Below, piece by piece: positions 45,795-54,823 of a DNA stretch of 64,000 nucleotides. A program made the position numbers and the translations under genes. The DNA is from Aquamicrobium sp. (GTDB taxonomy: Bacteria; Pseudomonadota; Alphaproteobacteria; Rhizobiales; Rhizobiaceae): positions 563,823-627,822 of the forward strand of contig JAHHDT010000006.1 of the NCBI GenBank assembly GCA_019739225.1. Direction: 5' to 3'. The notes beneath the pieces were generated by a model. That model ran no database searches. It had not been told where the DNA came from and saw only the letters and a program-made list of their open reading frames with translations. The first letter of the stretch is position 1. Each line of letters opens with the position of its first letter.

Positions 45795-46352
45795 GTGACG
45801 ATCGCAGTCTCGCCGGATGCGCTACCCGCACTGGTGTTGAACGCGGACTATCGTCCGTTGAGCTATTACCCCTTGTCGCTCTGGTCCTGGCAGGACGCGA
45901 TCAAGGCGGTCTTTCTTGATCGGGTCAACATCGTTGCCGAATACGAGCACGCGGTGTCGTCGCCCTCTTTCTCGATGCGCCTGCCCAGCGTCGTCTGCCT
46001 CAAGAGCTATGTGAAGCCCTCGCGGCATCCCGCCTTCACCCGCTTCAACGTATTCCTGCGCGACCGCTTCCAGTGCCAGTATTGCGGCACCCATGAGGAT
46101 CTGACCTTCGACCACGTGATCCCGCGCCGCTGCGGCGGGGCGACCACCTGGGAGAACGTCGTCGCCGCCTGCTCGCCATGCAATCTGCGCAAGGGCGGGT
46201 TGATGCCGAGGGACGCCAAGATGTGGCCGCGCCAGAAGCCGATGCAGCCCACCGTGCACGACCTGCACAATAACGGCCGGCTGTTTCCGCCCAACCATCT
46301 GCATGAGAGCTGGATGGATTATCTCTACTGGGATGTCGAACTGGAGCCGTAG
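45795..46352 (+). CDS. HNH endonuclease domain protein
   Basis: This 185-residue protein has a central HNH motif, FQCQYCGTHEDLTFDHVIPRRCGGATTWENVVAACSPCNLRKGG, with two CxxC zinc ligands and the DH and N residues intact. The start is GTG 45795, preceded by AAGGAGG at 45781-45787. Standalone HNH proteins of this type are widespread and conserved in Alphaproteobacteria. Their natural substrate is unknown and no restriction partner is nearby. Confidence 0.93.
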   Translation: MTIAVSPDALPALVLNADYRPLSYYPLSLWSWQDAIKAVFLDRVNIVAEYEHAVSSPSFSMRLPSVVCLKSYVKPSRHPAFTRFNVFLRDRFQCQYCGTHEDLTFDHVIPRRCGGATTWENVVAACSPCNLRKGGLMPRDAKMWPRQKPMQPTVHDLHNNGRLFPPNHLHESWMDYLYWDVELEP

Positions 46353-46394
46353 GCGCCGTCCATAAGCCGCGCGCGAATTGTGCGCTTCCGGTTC

Positions 46395-46901
46395 TCAGGC
46401 CTTGCGAAACGCCGCCACGTAGGCGATCGCCGCGAGCACGAGGCTCGCCACCACGTTCCAGCCGGCAAAGGAGAGGCCAAGGAAGCGACCCGCCGCCTGG
46501 TCGCACGACGGCGGGATCACCGCGTCGAGCTGGTCGAGCAGGCTGCCGCCTGATGGGGCGGGCGCCACCACGCCGCAGTCGGTCGGCCCGGGCCACCATG
46601 CCCATTCCACCCCGGCATGGAAGATGCCGAGATAGAGGCTCCATGTCATCAGCAGGGCACCCGCCAGCAGCAGGATGCGGGTGACGACCGCCGGTCCTTT
46701 CAAGAGCGCCGAGAGCAGCGCCAGCACCATCACCGGAATGCCGATGTAGTAGGGCAGCCTCTGCTCGAGGCAGAGCTTGCAGGGGATGTAGCCGCCGATG
46801 TGCTGGAAACCCAGCGCAGTGCCGACAGTCACCGTCATGCCCAGCGCCAGAAGTGCTGCGGCGGCGGTTTGAATCTTTCCGGTGGCGGCGGTCAGCGACA
46901 T
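46395..46901 (-). CDS. Disulfide bond formation protein, DsbB family
   Basis: This 168-residue, four-helix protein re-oxidises a DsbA-type partner and passes electrons to quinone. The first Cys pair is CKLC in IPCKLCLEQRLPYY near residue 40. A second pair, in the periplasmic loop, is GPTDCGVV and PPSCDQ. No dsbA is in the window. ATG 46901 (MSLTAATGKIQ) gives a normal first helix. It is 8 bases downstream of the YqaA gene. Confidence 0.9.
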   Translation of the reverse strand: MSLTAATGKIQTAAAALLALGMTVTVGTALGFQHIGGYIPCKLCLEQRLPYYIGIPVMVLALLSALLKGPAVVTRILLLAGALLMTWSLYLGIFHAGVEWAWWPGPTDCGVVAPAPSGGSLLDQLDAVIPPSCDQAAGRFLGLSFAGWNVVASLVLAAIAYVAAFRKA

Positions 46902-46909
46902 CGGACCTC

Positions 46910-47491
46910 TCAGAACATGTAGCGCACGGCGACGAAACCGCCGATCAGGAGAATCATGAAAAGGGTGAAAAGAAGGCCGAGATTTTTCTCGATGAAGATC
47001 CGGATCGGCTCGCCGAACCTGTAGAGCAGCCAAGAGACCAGGAAGAAGCGCAGGCCACGCCCGACGATCGAGACGATGATGAGGGTGACGATGTTGAAGC
47101 CGGTGAAGCCGGAGAAGATCGTAAGCACCTTATAGGGGAACGGCGTTACCGCACCGAACAGGATGCCCCATGCGCCCCAGGTGTCGTACCAGCCCTGCAC
47201 CTTCGCAAAGGCGTCCTCCGCCTGGTAGAGCTCGATGATGTGTGTCCCGATCGCGTCGAACAGGAAGGCACCGATCACATAACCAAGCAGCGCGCCGAGC
47301 ACAGAGGCGATCGTGCAGACCAGCGCGTAACGGATCCAGCGCGCGCGCTCGGCCAGCACCATGGGGATCAGCAGAACATCGGGCGGGATCGGGAAGAACG
47401 AGCTTTCCACGAAGGAAACGGCAGCCAGCGAGCGTTCTGCGTGACGGGTGCGCGCGAGCGACATCGTCCAGTCGTAGAGGCGGCGAAGCAT
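46910..47491 (-). CDS. YqaA family (SNARE-associated/DedA-like) membrane protein
   Basis: This 193-residue protein has a VTT/DedA-like domain with about four helices. Signatures are FVESSFFPIPPDVLLIPMVLA near residue 28, LGALLGYVIGAFLFDAIG and GAVTPFPYKVLTIFSGF. DedA relatives act in membrane lipid flipping, but YqaA function is unknown. ATG 47491 (MLRRLYDWTMSLA) was chosen over a Met 27 codons upstream. Confidence 0.9.
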   Translation of the reverse strand: MLRRLYDWTMSLARTRHAERSLAAVSFVESSFFPIPPDVLLIPMVLAERARWIRYALVCTIASVLGALLGYVIGAFLFDAIGTHIIELYQAEDAFAKVQGWYDTWGAWGILFGAVTPFPYKVLTIFSGFTGFNIVTLIIVSIVGRGLRFFLVSWLLYRFGEPIRIFIEKNLGLLFTLFMILLIGGFVAVRYMF

Positions 47492-47849
47492 GGAGGAACC
47501 CCGGTTGCGGAAGCCTCTCCTAGAAAGAAAACCGTGGCCGCGCAATGGCGCGGTCCGCCGCATCCGATCCAACTCGCGCGATAGTTACCACGCTCGGGTG
47601 GCGTTTCTTGCATGGCGATGTGTGCGTTCCGAAACAGGGTTTCGTCCCGATGTTCCGAATTCCACCCATGACGGTCCGTTCCTGACGCTTTCCTGTCCTT
47701 CGGCCAGGTCCTTGCCTTGCCGCGCCGGGCGGAAACGCGTTCGGGTCAGCCTGTCGCGCGACGGAGGAGGCCGTTGCCTGCAGCATGGAGGCATGGCCGC
47801 GCTCGCGCGACGGTGGAAATTCCCATGCCCGATACAGGAGGAGACACCC
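47492..47849. other. Intergenic region without a gene
   Basis: This is 358 bases between the divergent yqaA-type and DUF4886 genes. An open frame continues upstream from the DUF4886 gene, but the signal peptide and ribosome site place that gene's start at 47850. A small perfect inverted repeat, CGAAAC/GTTTCG, lies at 47630-47644. I see no convincing promoter or RNA. Confidence 0.5.
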
Positions 47850-48635
47850 ATGATCCCGAGAACGTGCGCCATAATCATCGCTGCCCTTGCGGTGATGCTG
47901 CCGGTCCCGGCATTGGCACAGGATGCCGCCAGGCAACAGGATGACAGCCCCCGGCAAGTCCTGTTCGTCGGCAACAGCTATTTCTACTACAACAACAGCC
48001 TGCACAACCATGTCCGCCGCATGGCGGTCGAGGGGCTTGGTGTCCCGCTTGGCGATCTCGACTATCGATCGATCACCATCTCCGGTGGGTCGCTGGCGCA
48101 TCATCCGATCGCGCATTATCTGACGCCGGGCGCGATCGGATACGATACGCCCTTCGACGTTGTGGTCCTGCAGGGCCACAGCGCTGCCGCGCTGAGCGAA
48201 CGCCGGGCCGACGCATTCAACGAGGCAGTGTCTGCTGCAAGCGAACAGATCGAGGCGACGGGCGCGCAAGTGGCGCTCTACATGACCCACGCCTATGGCG
48301 ACGGCCACAAGGACTTCGCTGCGGACAACACGGACCAGATCGCCGATCTCTACACGGCCGCCGGCGAGGCGGCGGGCGCTGTCGTGATCCCGGTAGGCCT
48401 CGCATTCGCCGAGGCGCAGCGGCGCGATCCCGATCTCGTGCTTCACCAGACCTACGACGACAGCCATCCGAACGTGAACGGCTCGTACCTTGCTGCGGCC
48501 ACCGTTTATGCAACGCTTTACGGTCAGTCGCCGCAAGGCCTTGAATACGACTATTACGGCGCTGTCGAACCCGAGATGCGCGTCTTCCTGCAAGAGGTGG
48601 CGGCCGATACCGTCGAAGCCTTCCAGGCACGGTGA
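47850..48635 (+). CDS. Secreted SGNH-hydrolase-like protein (DUF4886-like)
   Basis: This 261-residue protein has a signal peptide (TCAIIIAALAVMLPVPALAQ) and an SGNH-like fold. VLFVGNSYFYYNN near residue 37 replaces the GDSL block with GNS, VVVLQGHSAA is a central strand and the C-terminal QTYDDSHPNVNGSYLAA supplies the DxxH pair. This fits DUF4886 and related proteins rather than a classic lipase. AGGAGGAG at 47836-47843 supports ATG 47850. The substrate is unknown. Confidence 0.8.
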   Translation: MIPRTCAIIIAALAVMLPVPALAQDAARQQDDSPRQVLFVGNSYFYYNNSLHNHVRRMAVEGLGVPLGDLDYRSITISGGSLAHHPIAHYLTPGAIGYDTPFDVVVLQGHSAAALSERRADAFNEAVSAASEQIEATGAQVALYMTHAYGDGHKDFAADNTDQIADLYTAAGEAAGAVVIPVGLAFAEAQRRDPDLVLHQTYDDSHPNVNGSYLAAATVYATLYGQSPQGLEYDYYGAVEPEMRVFLQEVAADTVEAFQAR

Positions 48636-48691
48636 CGAGTGGCGGCGCCGGAGTTGCCATCCGATCACAGCGCCACCGGCGTGGTGATCGC

Positions 48692-48719
48692 TTGACGCAC
48701 CCGCCGTCGTTCGTATAGT
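48692..48719 (+). promoter_or_regulatory. Promoter of tRNA-Leu
   Basis: TTGACG (48692-48697) and TATAGT (48714-48719) are separated by 16 bases, about 44 bases before the tRNA. A perfect 9-base hairpin, GCGTTCCGC/GCGGAACGC (48726-48734 with 48743-48751), lies between the promoter and the tRNA 5' end. Confidence 0.7.
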
Positions 48720-48762
48720 CCCGGCGCGTTCCGCAAACCCACGCGGAACGCAGCCCTTCTGG

Positions 48763-48847
48763 GCCCCTGTGGCGGAATTGGTAGACGCGCTCGACTCAAA
48801 ATCGAGTTCCGCAAGGAGTGCTGGTTCGATCCCGGCCAGGGGCACCA
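48763..48847 (+). tRNA. tRNA-Leu (CAA)
   Basis: This is an 85-base tRNA. The acceptor strands GCCCCTG and CAGGGGC pair fully, A is the discriminator and CCA is encoded at 48845-48847. The anticodon loop CTCAAAA gives anticodon CAA, reading UUG. The long variable arm after the anticodon stem (TTCCGCAAGGAGT) and the GGTTCGATCC T-loop are typical of leucine tRNA. Confidence 0.97.
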
Positions 48848-48928
48848 ACGGTCTTGCCGCGACTGCCTCTGGTGCATTGGGCTTCGACAAGCCCCCACCC
48901 GTCTCACCATTCCCGATCAAACAGGGTG

Positions 48929-49120
48929 TCAGGTCTTGGCGCCCTTGCCGTTGGCACTTTCAGCGCGCTCCTCGAACCGGTCCGCGCCCTTTTTCAGGTC
49001 GCTTCCTTTTTGAGCCTCGACCTTGCGCTCCTCCTTGGCCGCAGCGGTGCGGAGATGCTTGCCGGCTTCTGTTCCCTTCTTCGATAGTGCTTTCTTCCCA
49101 TCTGCTTTTGCCGTCGCCAT
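48929..49120 (-). CDS. Small Lys/Ala/Glu-rich hypothetical protein
   Basis: This 63-residue protein is hydrophilic and strongly charged, with no Cys, Trp, membrane helix or signal. It is mostly Ala, Lys, Glu and Gly (MATAKADGKKALSKKGTEAG...). ATG 49120 has AGGAG about 7 bases upstream, which supports real translation. The composition suggests a disordered or helical nucleic-acid-associated or stress protein, but no family is recognised. It lies between tRNA-Leu and a ligase gene. Confidence 0.6.
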   Translation of the reverse strand: MATAKADGKKALSKKGTEAGKHLRTAAAKEERKVEAQKGSDLKKGADRFEERAESANGKGAKT

Positions 49121-49526
49121 GACATTTCTCCTGATGGATACCGCCCTGCCGGTTAAAACGGGCCGCAAGGCACCCGGTTGCGCGGGCCGGAACGAATTTT
49201 CGCTTCACTGTTTGAGGTGCCCGCCCGACATCAGTGAGAAAGCACCGAATCGAGGCATGAGCGCGAGTGACGAGGCGACGTTGCAGGCTGACATCTAAAG
49301 TCATCCGCGCGGGCAGGAACCGTGCCGGCGCTGGTGCATTGTGCGGCGCATCCCTTGCGGATGTTCTCAGGTGACTGGCCCGCCGTCTGCCACCAGGCGG
49401 CGGGCTCACATCGCCCGATTGTCCGGCTTTCCATCACCGCTCTGGAAATCGTGCTGCTTTTTTGCATGATGCGCTGCAATGCCGCCTCCGCCCGGATCGC
49501 GGCCTGTCCCAGCCGGAGCGCGACCC
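49121..49526. other. Intergenic region without a gene
   Basis: This is 406 bases between the divergent small-protein gene and the acyl-CoA ligase gene. Only short open frames of low plausibility occur. I see no clear promoter, terminator or RNA structure. Confidence 0.5.
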
Positions 49527-51158
49527 ATGCTCGAACGACGCGACAGCTACGAAGCGCTGGTTTCCGGTTTTCGCTGGGAGATTCCCGAACGATTCAATAT
49601 CGGTGTAGCCGTCTGCGACCGCTGGGCGCAGGCGGAGCCCGACCGTCCTGCCCTGTTTGCCTATCGCTCCGAGGGGCAACCAGAGGTGCTCAGCTACGGC
49701 GAGATGGCGCGTCGGTCGAACGCTTTTGCCAATGCGCTGCGCGCGCATGGCGTGGCGCGCGGCGACCGGGTGGCGTTGCTGCTGCCGCAGGGCTTCGAGA
49801 CGGCCATAGCCCACATCGCAATCTACAAGCTCGGCGGCATCGCGGTGCCACTGGCATTGCTGTTCGGCGTCGAGGCGCTCGAGTACCGGTTACAGACCGC
49901 CGGCGTCAAAGCCGTGGTGACGACAGAGGCCGGCGTGGTCAAGCTCGCAGGCATCCGCGCGCGGCTGCCATTGCTGGAGGCGGTCGTGTCGATCGACGGT
50001 GCGGGAGCAGGCGCGCTCGATTTCGAGGCGCTGGTTGCCGCCCATGCCCCGAACTTCCAAGCGGAAGCAACTTCGCCCGACGACCCGGCGATGATGATCT
50101 TCACGTCGGGCACGACCGGTCCGCCTAAGGGCGCCTTGCATGGCCATCGCGTGCTGCTCGGCCATCTGCCCGGCGTGCAGATGCCGCACGAGTTCCTGCC
50201 GCAGCCAGGCGACAGGCTGTGGACGCCTGCCGACTGGGCCTGGGCCGGCGGGCTGCTCAACGTGCTTTTGCCGGGCCTCTATTTCGGCGTGCCGGTTGTG
50301 GCTGGCCGCTTCGAGCGGTTCGAGCCCGAAGCGGCGCTCGGACTGATGGAGAAGATGGCGGTCCGCAACGCCTTCATCCCGCCAACGGCGCTGCGGATGT
50401 TGAAGTCGGCGACCGGCATCGCCGGCCGCTTCGACCTGAAGCTGCGCACGATCGGCTCCGGCGGCGAGGCGCTCGGTCGCGAGACTTATGACTGGGCGAA
50501 GGCCGAGCTCGGGCTGACCATCAACGAGTTCTACGGCCAGACGGAATGCAACCTGGTGCTCGCCTCCTGCGCGGCGCTGGGGGTCAGCCGGGGCGGTGCG
50601 ATCGGCAAGGCCGTGCCCGGCCATGAGGTTGCGGTGATCGACGGCGAAGGCCGGCGGGTCAAGACCGGAGAGGCCGGGCAGATCGCCGTGCGGCGTCCGG
50701 ACCCGGTGATGTTCCTCGAATACTGGCAGAACCCTGACGCTACACGAAGGAAGTTCATCGGCGACTGGATGGTGACGGGCGATCAGGGCATCGAGGACGG
50801 CGACGGCTACGTGCATTTCTTTGGCCGCGACGACGACGTCATCACATCGGCCGGTTATCGCATCGGCCCCGGCGAGATCGAGGATTGCCTGACCGGCCAT
50901 CCGTCCGTTGCGCTCGCCGCCGTCGTCGGCAAGCCCGACCCGCTGCGCACCGAGATCGTCAAGGCCTATGTGGTTCTCAAGGAGGGTGTCGAGCGCAACG
51001 AGGAGCTGGCCGGCGACATCAGCCTTTGGGTGCGCGAGCGGCTCTCGGCACACGAATATCCGCGCGAGGTGGAATTCGTAGATTCCATGCCATTGACCAC
51101 GACCGGCAAGGTCATTCGCCGCATTTTCCGCGACCGCGCGAAGGCCGAGGCGGGTTAG
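49527..51158 (+). CDS. AMP-dependent acyl-CoA synthetase
   Basis: This 543-residue ANL-superfamily ligase activates a carboxylic acid to its CoA thioester through an acyl-AMP. Motifs in order are the P-loop MIFTSGTTGPPKGALHGH near residue 190, EFYGQTECNLV near 333, the GDWMVTGDQG aspartate near 415, the hinge GYRIGPGEIED and the catalytic Lys in TTTGKVIRR at the C-terminus. The short-to-medium chain acyl type is likely (acetyl/propionyl-like PADWAWAGG), but the substrate is not certain. ATG 49527 follows GGAG. Confidence 0.93.
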   Translation: MLERRDSYEALVSGFRWEIPERFNIGVAVCDRWAQAEPDRPALFAYRSEGQPEVLSYGEMARRSNAFANALRAHGVARGDRVALLLPQGFETAIAHIAIYKLGGIAVPLALLFGVEALEYRLQTAGVKAVVTTEAGVVKLAGIRARLPLLEAVVSIDGAGAGALDFEALVAAHAPNFQAEATSPDDPAMMIFTSGTTGPPKGALHGHRVLLGHLPGVQMPHEFLPQPGDRLWTPADWAWAGGLLNVLLPGLYFGVPVVAGRFERFEPEAALGLMEKMAVRNAFIPPTALRMLKSATGIAGRFDLKLRTIGSGGEALGRETYDWAKAELGLTINEFYGQTECNLVLASCAALGVSRGGAIGKAVPGHEVAVIDGEGRRVKTGEAGQIAVRRPDPVMFLEYWQNPDATRRKFIGDWMVTGDQGIEDGDGYVHFFGRDDDVITSAGYRIGPGEIEDCLTGHPSVALAAVVGKPDPLRTEIVKAYVVLKEGVERNEELAGDISLWVRERLSAHEYPREVEFVDSMPLTTTGKVIRRIFRDRAKAEAG

Positions 51159-51182
51159 CCGGCAGACAAGGAATCGTACGCC

Positions 51183-52463
51183 TCAACCCTTGCCGAACGC
51201 CTTCTTGACCTTGTTGCGCAGGATACGCGCCATGTTGCGTGTCTGCCGGTCGCGCAGGAGCTGTGAGGCAGCGCGGCGGGTGAGCCCCTCGGAGCCCGGG
51301 GTGAGGCCGATCACCATCGTACCGAGCGGACGCCGTTCGCTCCACAGGCGGCTGAGCACCGGATGATCCGGCACCGCGCAGGAATCGGTCGCGTCGATGT
51401 TGGGGTCCTCCAGATGCGTCTTCGTCGTCTCGATCATCAGCAGCATGCCGGGAGAGAAGCGCGCGTATTCCTCTTCATAGGCGGTCTTCCATGTGTAGGC
51501 GCAGCCGGATTCGACGAAGACCACCAGGCTCGCGATCGGTCGACCGTCGAGATAAAGCGCATGCACGCGGCACAGGTCCTTTTCCGCCAGCCGGTGCGCC
51601 GCCTCGCGCGCGAACGCCGCGCGGAAGCGGTCGATCGCCATGGCGGTGCGTGCCCGGCCCTTCCAACCGGAGGCCTCCAGCGCAAGGAATTCCTCCATGC
51701 CCTGCCGAACCTCATCCGGCTGGCGGGCGATGCGGTATTCGAGATGGCCCAGATCGGAGAGGCGGCGACGCAGGCGCCGGAACTCTCCGGCATGGTGATT
51801 GCTCAGCGTCGCCTTCACATAGTCGTCGCCGCCCATGTCGCTCTGAAGGTAGGGGCGCTCCATCCTGTTTGTGATTTCGAGAGGCAGGTTGCTGCTTTCC
51901 GCCAGCGCGTTGACCATGGCGGCAAAGGGGCCGTCGAGGCGCACTTCGGGCATGACGAATACCTTCGGCAGGTTCAGATGCGGGCGCGCCAGCATGCCGA
52001 AGAAGTCCTCGATCACCCCGGCCGGATCGTCGCTGTCGACGAGCGGCGTTCCAAGGGGGCCGAACGGGTGCGACCAGGTGCGCAGGATTGGCACGCCGAA
52101 AGGCGTCGTGGGCTTCTCGATGGTGAACGGCACCAGAAGGCGCAGGCGGCTGCGATATTCGGTGCCGTCGCGGATCACCGCGAGGCGGACATCGCGATCC
52201 TCGAGGCGCGGCATGGCCGGCGCCAGGAAACGCGGATTGAAGAAGATGTTCGGCTCGACCGAGCGCGCGCAAAGATAATCGAGTTCCTCGACCAGTTCGA
52301 ACCCGGCGGAAGCGGGGTAGATCGCCAGCTTGCGCGGCGGACGGCTGTCCATCTGCTCGATGAGGGCAGCGGGAACGCCTTCGGGCGTGTACTCGGCGAA
52401 CTCCCCGATCATGCGGCCGGATGCGCTGCCGCTCAGTTCTTCAAGCAGGGGGACTGCGGCCAT
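51183..52463 (-). CDS. CelD/BcsL-type GNAT acetyltransferase
   Basis: This 426-residue protein has the Acetyltransf_6 (BioF2-like, CelD/FemAB-related) domain in its C-terminal half, with FLALEASGWKGRARTAM, RVHALYLDGRPIASLVVFV and YARFSPGMLLMIETTKTHLED. Family members acylate sugars or polysaccharide precursors. Its ATG immediately follows the flippase stop codon, so the two are coupled. This suggests modification of the polysaccharide unit that the flippase exports. Confidence 0.88.
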   Translation of the reverse strand: MAAVPLLEELSGSASGRMIGEFAEYTPEGVPAALIEQMDSRPPRKLAIYPASAGFELVEELDYLCARSVEPNIFFNPRFLAPAMPRLEDRDVRLAVIRDGTEYRSRLRLLVPFTIEKPTTPFGVPILRTWSHPFGPLGTPLVDSDDPAGVIEDFFGMLARPHLNLPKVFVMPEVRLDGPFAAMVNALAESSNLPLEITNRMERPYLQSDMGGDDYVKATLSNHHAGEFRRLRRRLSDLGHLEYRIARQPDEVRQGMEEFLALEASGWKGRARTAMAIDRFRAAFAREAAHRLAEKDLCRVHALYLDGRPIASLVVFVESGCAYTWKTAYEEEYARFSPGMLLMIETTKTHLEDPNIDATDSCAVPDHPVLSRLWSERRPLGTMVIGLTPGSEGLTRRAASQLLRDRQTRNMARILRNKVKKAFGKG

Positions 52464-53876
52464 CTAGGCGACTCCCATATTGTTTCGTCCCGGAAACGGA
52501 ACGATCATGACGATTCCCAGCCTGCGCCAGACGGTGAATGACAGCATCGCCGCCTCGCACGCCATGGCGACCGCGGTGGAGATCGCCGCGCCCCACAGGC
52601 CGTAGAGCGGGATCAGGAACACGTTGAGGATGACGTTGAGGGCGAGCGTTACGCCGTAGACGACGGCGCAGATGTTCTGGTTGCCGCTCATCGTCAGCAG
52701 GCTTTCCGCCGGGCCTACGGAGCCGCGGGCAACCACGCCCGCCACCAGCACGAACAGCAGCGGGTAGCCGGCATCGAAGCCCGGCCCGAACAGGGCCAGC
52801 ATCGGCTTGCCGATGACCAGCACCGCGGCGCCCATGGCCAGCGACGGCCAGAAGGTCCACGCGACGGTTTCGCGGGCGAACGCCGCCAGCTTCTCGGGAT
52901 TGCCGCCATGCGCGTACTGGGCATAACGCTGCGCGACGCCCGCCTTGACGGCGAAATAGACGAAATGCACCAGCGCCAGCGTCTTGACCGTGGCGAAATA
53001 GACGGCGACGTCGTCAGGGTTCATGAACCAGCCGACCATCAGCACGTCGGCATTGGTCAGCATGAAGAAGAAGCCTTCCACGAGGAAGATCGGCAGCGAC
53101 ACCACCACCCATTCGCGGATGCGGAACAATGGCGGCACGTCGCGCACCTCCCGGCCCGTCTGCGGAGCGATGGCGGCAAGCTGGAACAGGGTCGTCGCAT
53201 AGGTCGCGACGATGGCGACGACGATACCCGTCTGTGCATCGGGCGCATAGCCGGCGAAGATCGCCGCGCCCATCAGCGCAAGGATCAGCACCGGGCGCAG
53301 CAGGTAGATCGGCGCCAATGCCAGAATGGCCCAGGAGTTCGCCCGCGCGGTGCCCTCGAGCGTATCTGAAAGCGCGATCATAGGCAGGCAGACGATGCCG
53401 AGATAGAACGGCACGACGTAGTAGCTCTCGACGGCGTCGGAGAACAGCCACAGGCCGACGAGGCCGGCGCCCGCGAAAAGCGTCGAAGTGGCGAGCACGA
53501 AGGCGCGGCTTGCAGCCATCACGCCGCGCAGTTCGCCGAGGCGACCGCGCTCCCGGTACTCGGGTATGTAGCGTACGATGGAGGTGTGGAAGCCGAGGCA
53601 CGAGAGGTTGCCGACGATGATCATCGTCGTCCACACCAGCACGAAGATGCCGTATTCGAAGCCGCCCATCCAGCGGGCCATCATGATCTGGCTGATCAGC
53701 GCGATTGCAGCGCTGACAATACGGATGGCAAAGGCGGTCAGCGACGTGCGGCTCGCCTGACCGCGGTCGTCAGCGGTGAAGACGACGGAATCGAGCCGGT
53801 CCAGGAACGGGCGCGCCCGCGCAGCCAAGGGCTCCGGCAAGAGCCGGTCGGCCGTCGATGCAGCGGAAAATCGCAA
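52464..53876 (-). CDS. Oligosaccharide flippase (Wzx/MOP family)
   Basis: This 470-residue MOP-superfamily protein has about 12-14 helices, starting AFAIRIVSAAIALISQIMMARWMGGFEYGIFVLVWTTMII near residue 48. Such proteins flip lipid-linked oligosaccharides across the inner membrane. The start is TTG 53876 with GGAG 9 bases upstream; the hydrophilic first 45 residues are unusual, so the true start is uncertain. No glycosyltransferase lies in the window. Confidence 0.88.
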   Translation of the reverse strand: MRFSAASTADRLLPEPLAARARPFLDRLDSVVFTADDRGQASRTSLTAFAIRIVSAAIALISQIMMARWMGGFEYGIFVLVWTTMIIVGNLSCLGFHTSIVRYIPEYRERGRLGELRGVMAASRAFVLATSTLFAGAGLVGLWLFSDAVESYYVVPFYLGIVCLPMIALSDTLEGTARANSWAILALAPIYLLRPVLILALMGAAIFAGYAPDAQTGIVVAIVATYATTLFQLAAIAPQTGREVRDVPPLFRIREWVVVSLPIFLVEGFFFMLTNADVLMVGWFMNPDDVAVYFATVKTLALVHFVYFAVKAGVAQRYAQYAHGGNPEKLAAFARETVAWTFWPSLAMGAAVLVIGKPMLALFGPGFDAGYPLLFVLVAGVVARGSVGPAESLLTMSGNQNICAVVYGVTLALNVILNVFLIPLYGLWGAAISTAVAMACEAAMLSFTVWRRLGIVMIVPFPGRNNMGVA

Positions 53877-53964
53877 CCCGGTACACTCCGTCTCTTCGCG
53901 ATGGTCAAGGAAGCGATAGCGCGGAGTCTTTAAGAAACGGTGAGACGGCCCGGCGCGGCGGCTC

Positions 53965-54606
53965 TCAGGTGCTACGCACGGTCCCGGTCGGGATCATCGC
54001 AGCCACGGCCCGTTCGCCGGCGTGGTCGCTCTCCGCAAGGCCTGCCGCCACGCCGATGCGATCCGCCTCCGGCCGGTTCTGGCTCATCTTGCGCTTGCCC
54101 TGCAGGCGCACGATCGGCACACGGACGCCGACGATGCCGCGAAGTTGCGCGCCGACGAAGGCTTCCGGCGCATCCGTCACCGCCCACGGCCTTTCTCGCG
54201 GCTTCTCGTAGAATTCCGTCAGCCGCGTAACCACGTCGCGCAGGCGCTCTTCGTCCTCGAAGAATTCCACCGGTCCATAGGCATGCACGGCCTCGTAGTT
54301 CCATGTCGGCACGACCTTGCCGTGTTCCCGCTTGGCCGCGTACCAGGACGGTGTGACATAGGCGTCGGGGCCGGAAAACACGACCAGGGCGTCATGAGCC
54401 GTCGGCAGCTTCCATTGCGGATTGGCCTTGGCGACATGGCCGTAGAGCGTCCCCAACTCGCCTTCGGTTTCGGCGAGCAGGAAGGGCAGGGGCGTCGCGA
54501 CGAGCCCCTCCTCCGTGGCTGTTATCAGCGTCGAAAGCCGCGCGTCGCGCATGATCCGGCGGAGGGTTGCGGGGTCGTCTTCGCGGAAGGCTGGTGGCGT
54601 ATACAT
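53965..54606 (-). CDS. FMN-binding PaiB-type protein
   Basis: This 213-residue protein of the PaiB family begins MYTPPAFREDDPATLRRIMRDARLSTLITATEEGLVATPLPFLL, which is diagnostic. The split-barrel flavin-binding fold and the HGKVVPTWNYEAVHAYG segment are intact. Bacillus PaiB is called a negative transcriptional regulator, although the family may be an FMN oxidoreductase. The partner PaiA acetyltransferase is not adjacent. Confidence 0.92.
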   Translation of the reverse strand: MYTPPAFREDDPATLRRIMRDARLSTLITATEEGLVATPLPFLLAETEGELGTLYGHVAKANPQWKLPTAHDALVVFSGPDAYVTPSWYAAKREHGKVVPTWNYEAVHAYGPVEFFEDEERLRDVVTRLTEFYEKPRERPWAVTDAPEAFVGAQLRGIVGVRVPIVRLQGKRKMSQNRPEADRIGVAAGLAESDHAGERAVAAMIPTGTVRST

Positions 54607-54786
54607 GAGTTCAGACTATCAGCCTCCCGCGTGTCAGCATAAGGCGGCTGCGCGGAGGCGTTGATGGGCCAGCTTCGGGCTTAAACCGCGGTCCATCCCC
54701 GGACTTAGTGCCTGGGGATTTGTCTCGTGCCTTCTGCGCGGTCCTTGATGTCGCCGTCGCGACAGACGCTCTGCGGCGCGACAGGA

Positions 54787-54815
54787 TTGCCCGCTGTGGT
54801 TGTATCAACTATAAC
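54787..54815 (+). promoter_or_regulatory. Promoter at the epimerase-like gene
   Basis: TTGCCC (54787-54792) and TATAAC (54810-54815) are separated by exactly 17 bases. The predicted transcription start falls at about 54821-54824, on or just before the ATG at 54824. No Shine-Dalgarno sequence precedes the ATG. Confidence 0.6.
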
Positions 54816-54823
54816 ATGTACCC

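Noticed and set aside
48763-48847. tRNA-Leu as an integration site for a mobile element
   Set aside because: No integrase, no direct repeat of the tRNA 3' end downstream and no phage or conjugation gene nearby.
49257-49298. Possible 13-codon gene
   Set aside because: No ribosome site and no conserved context.
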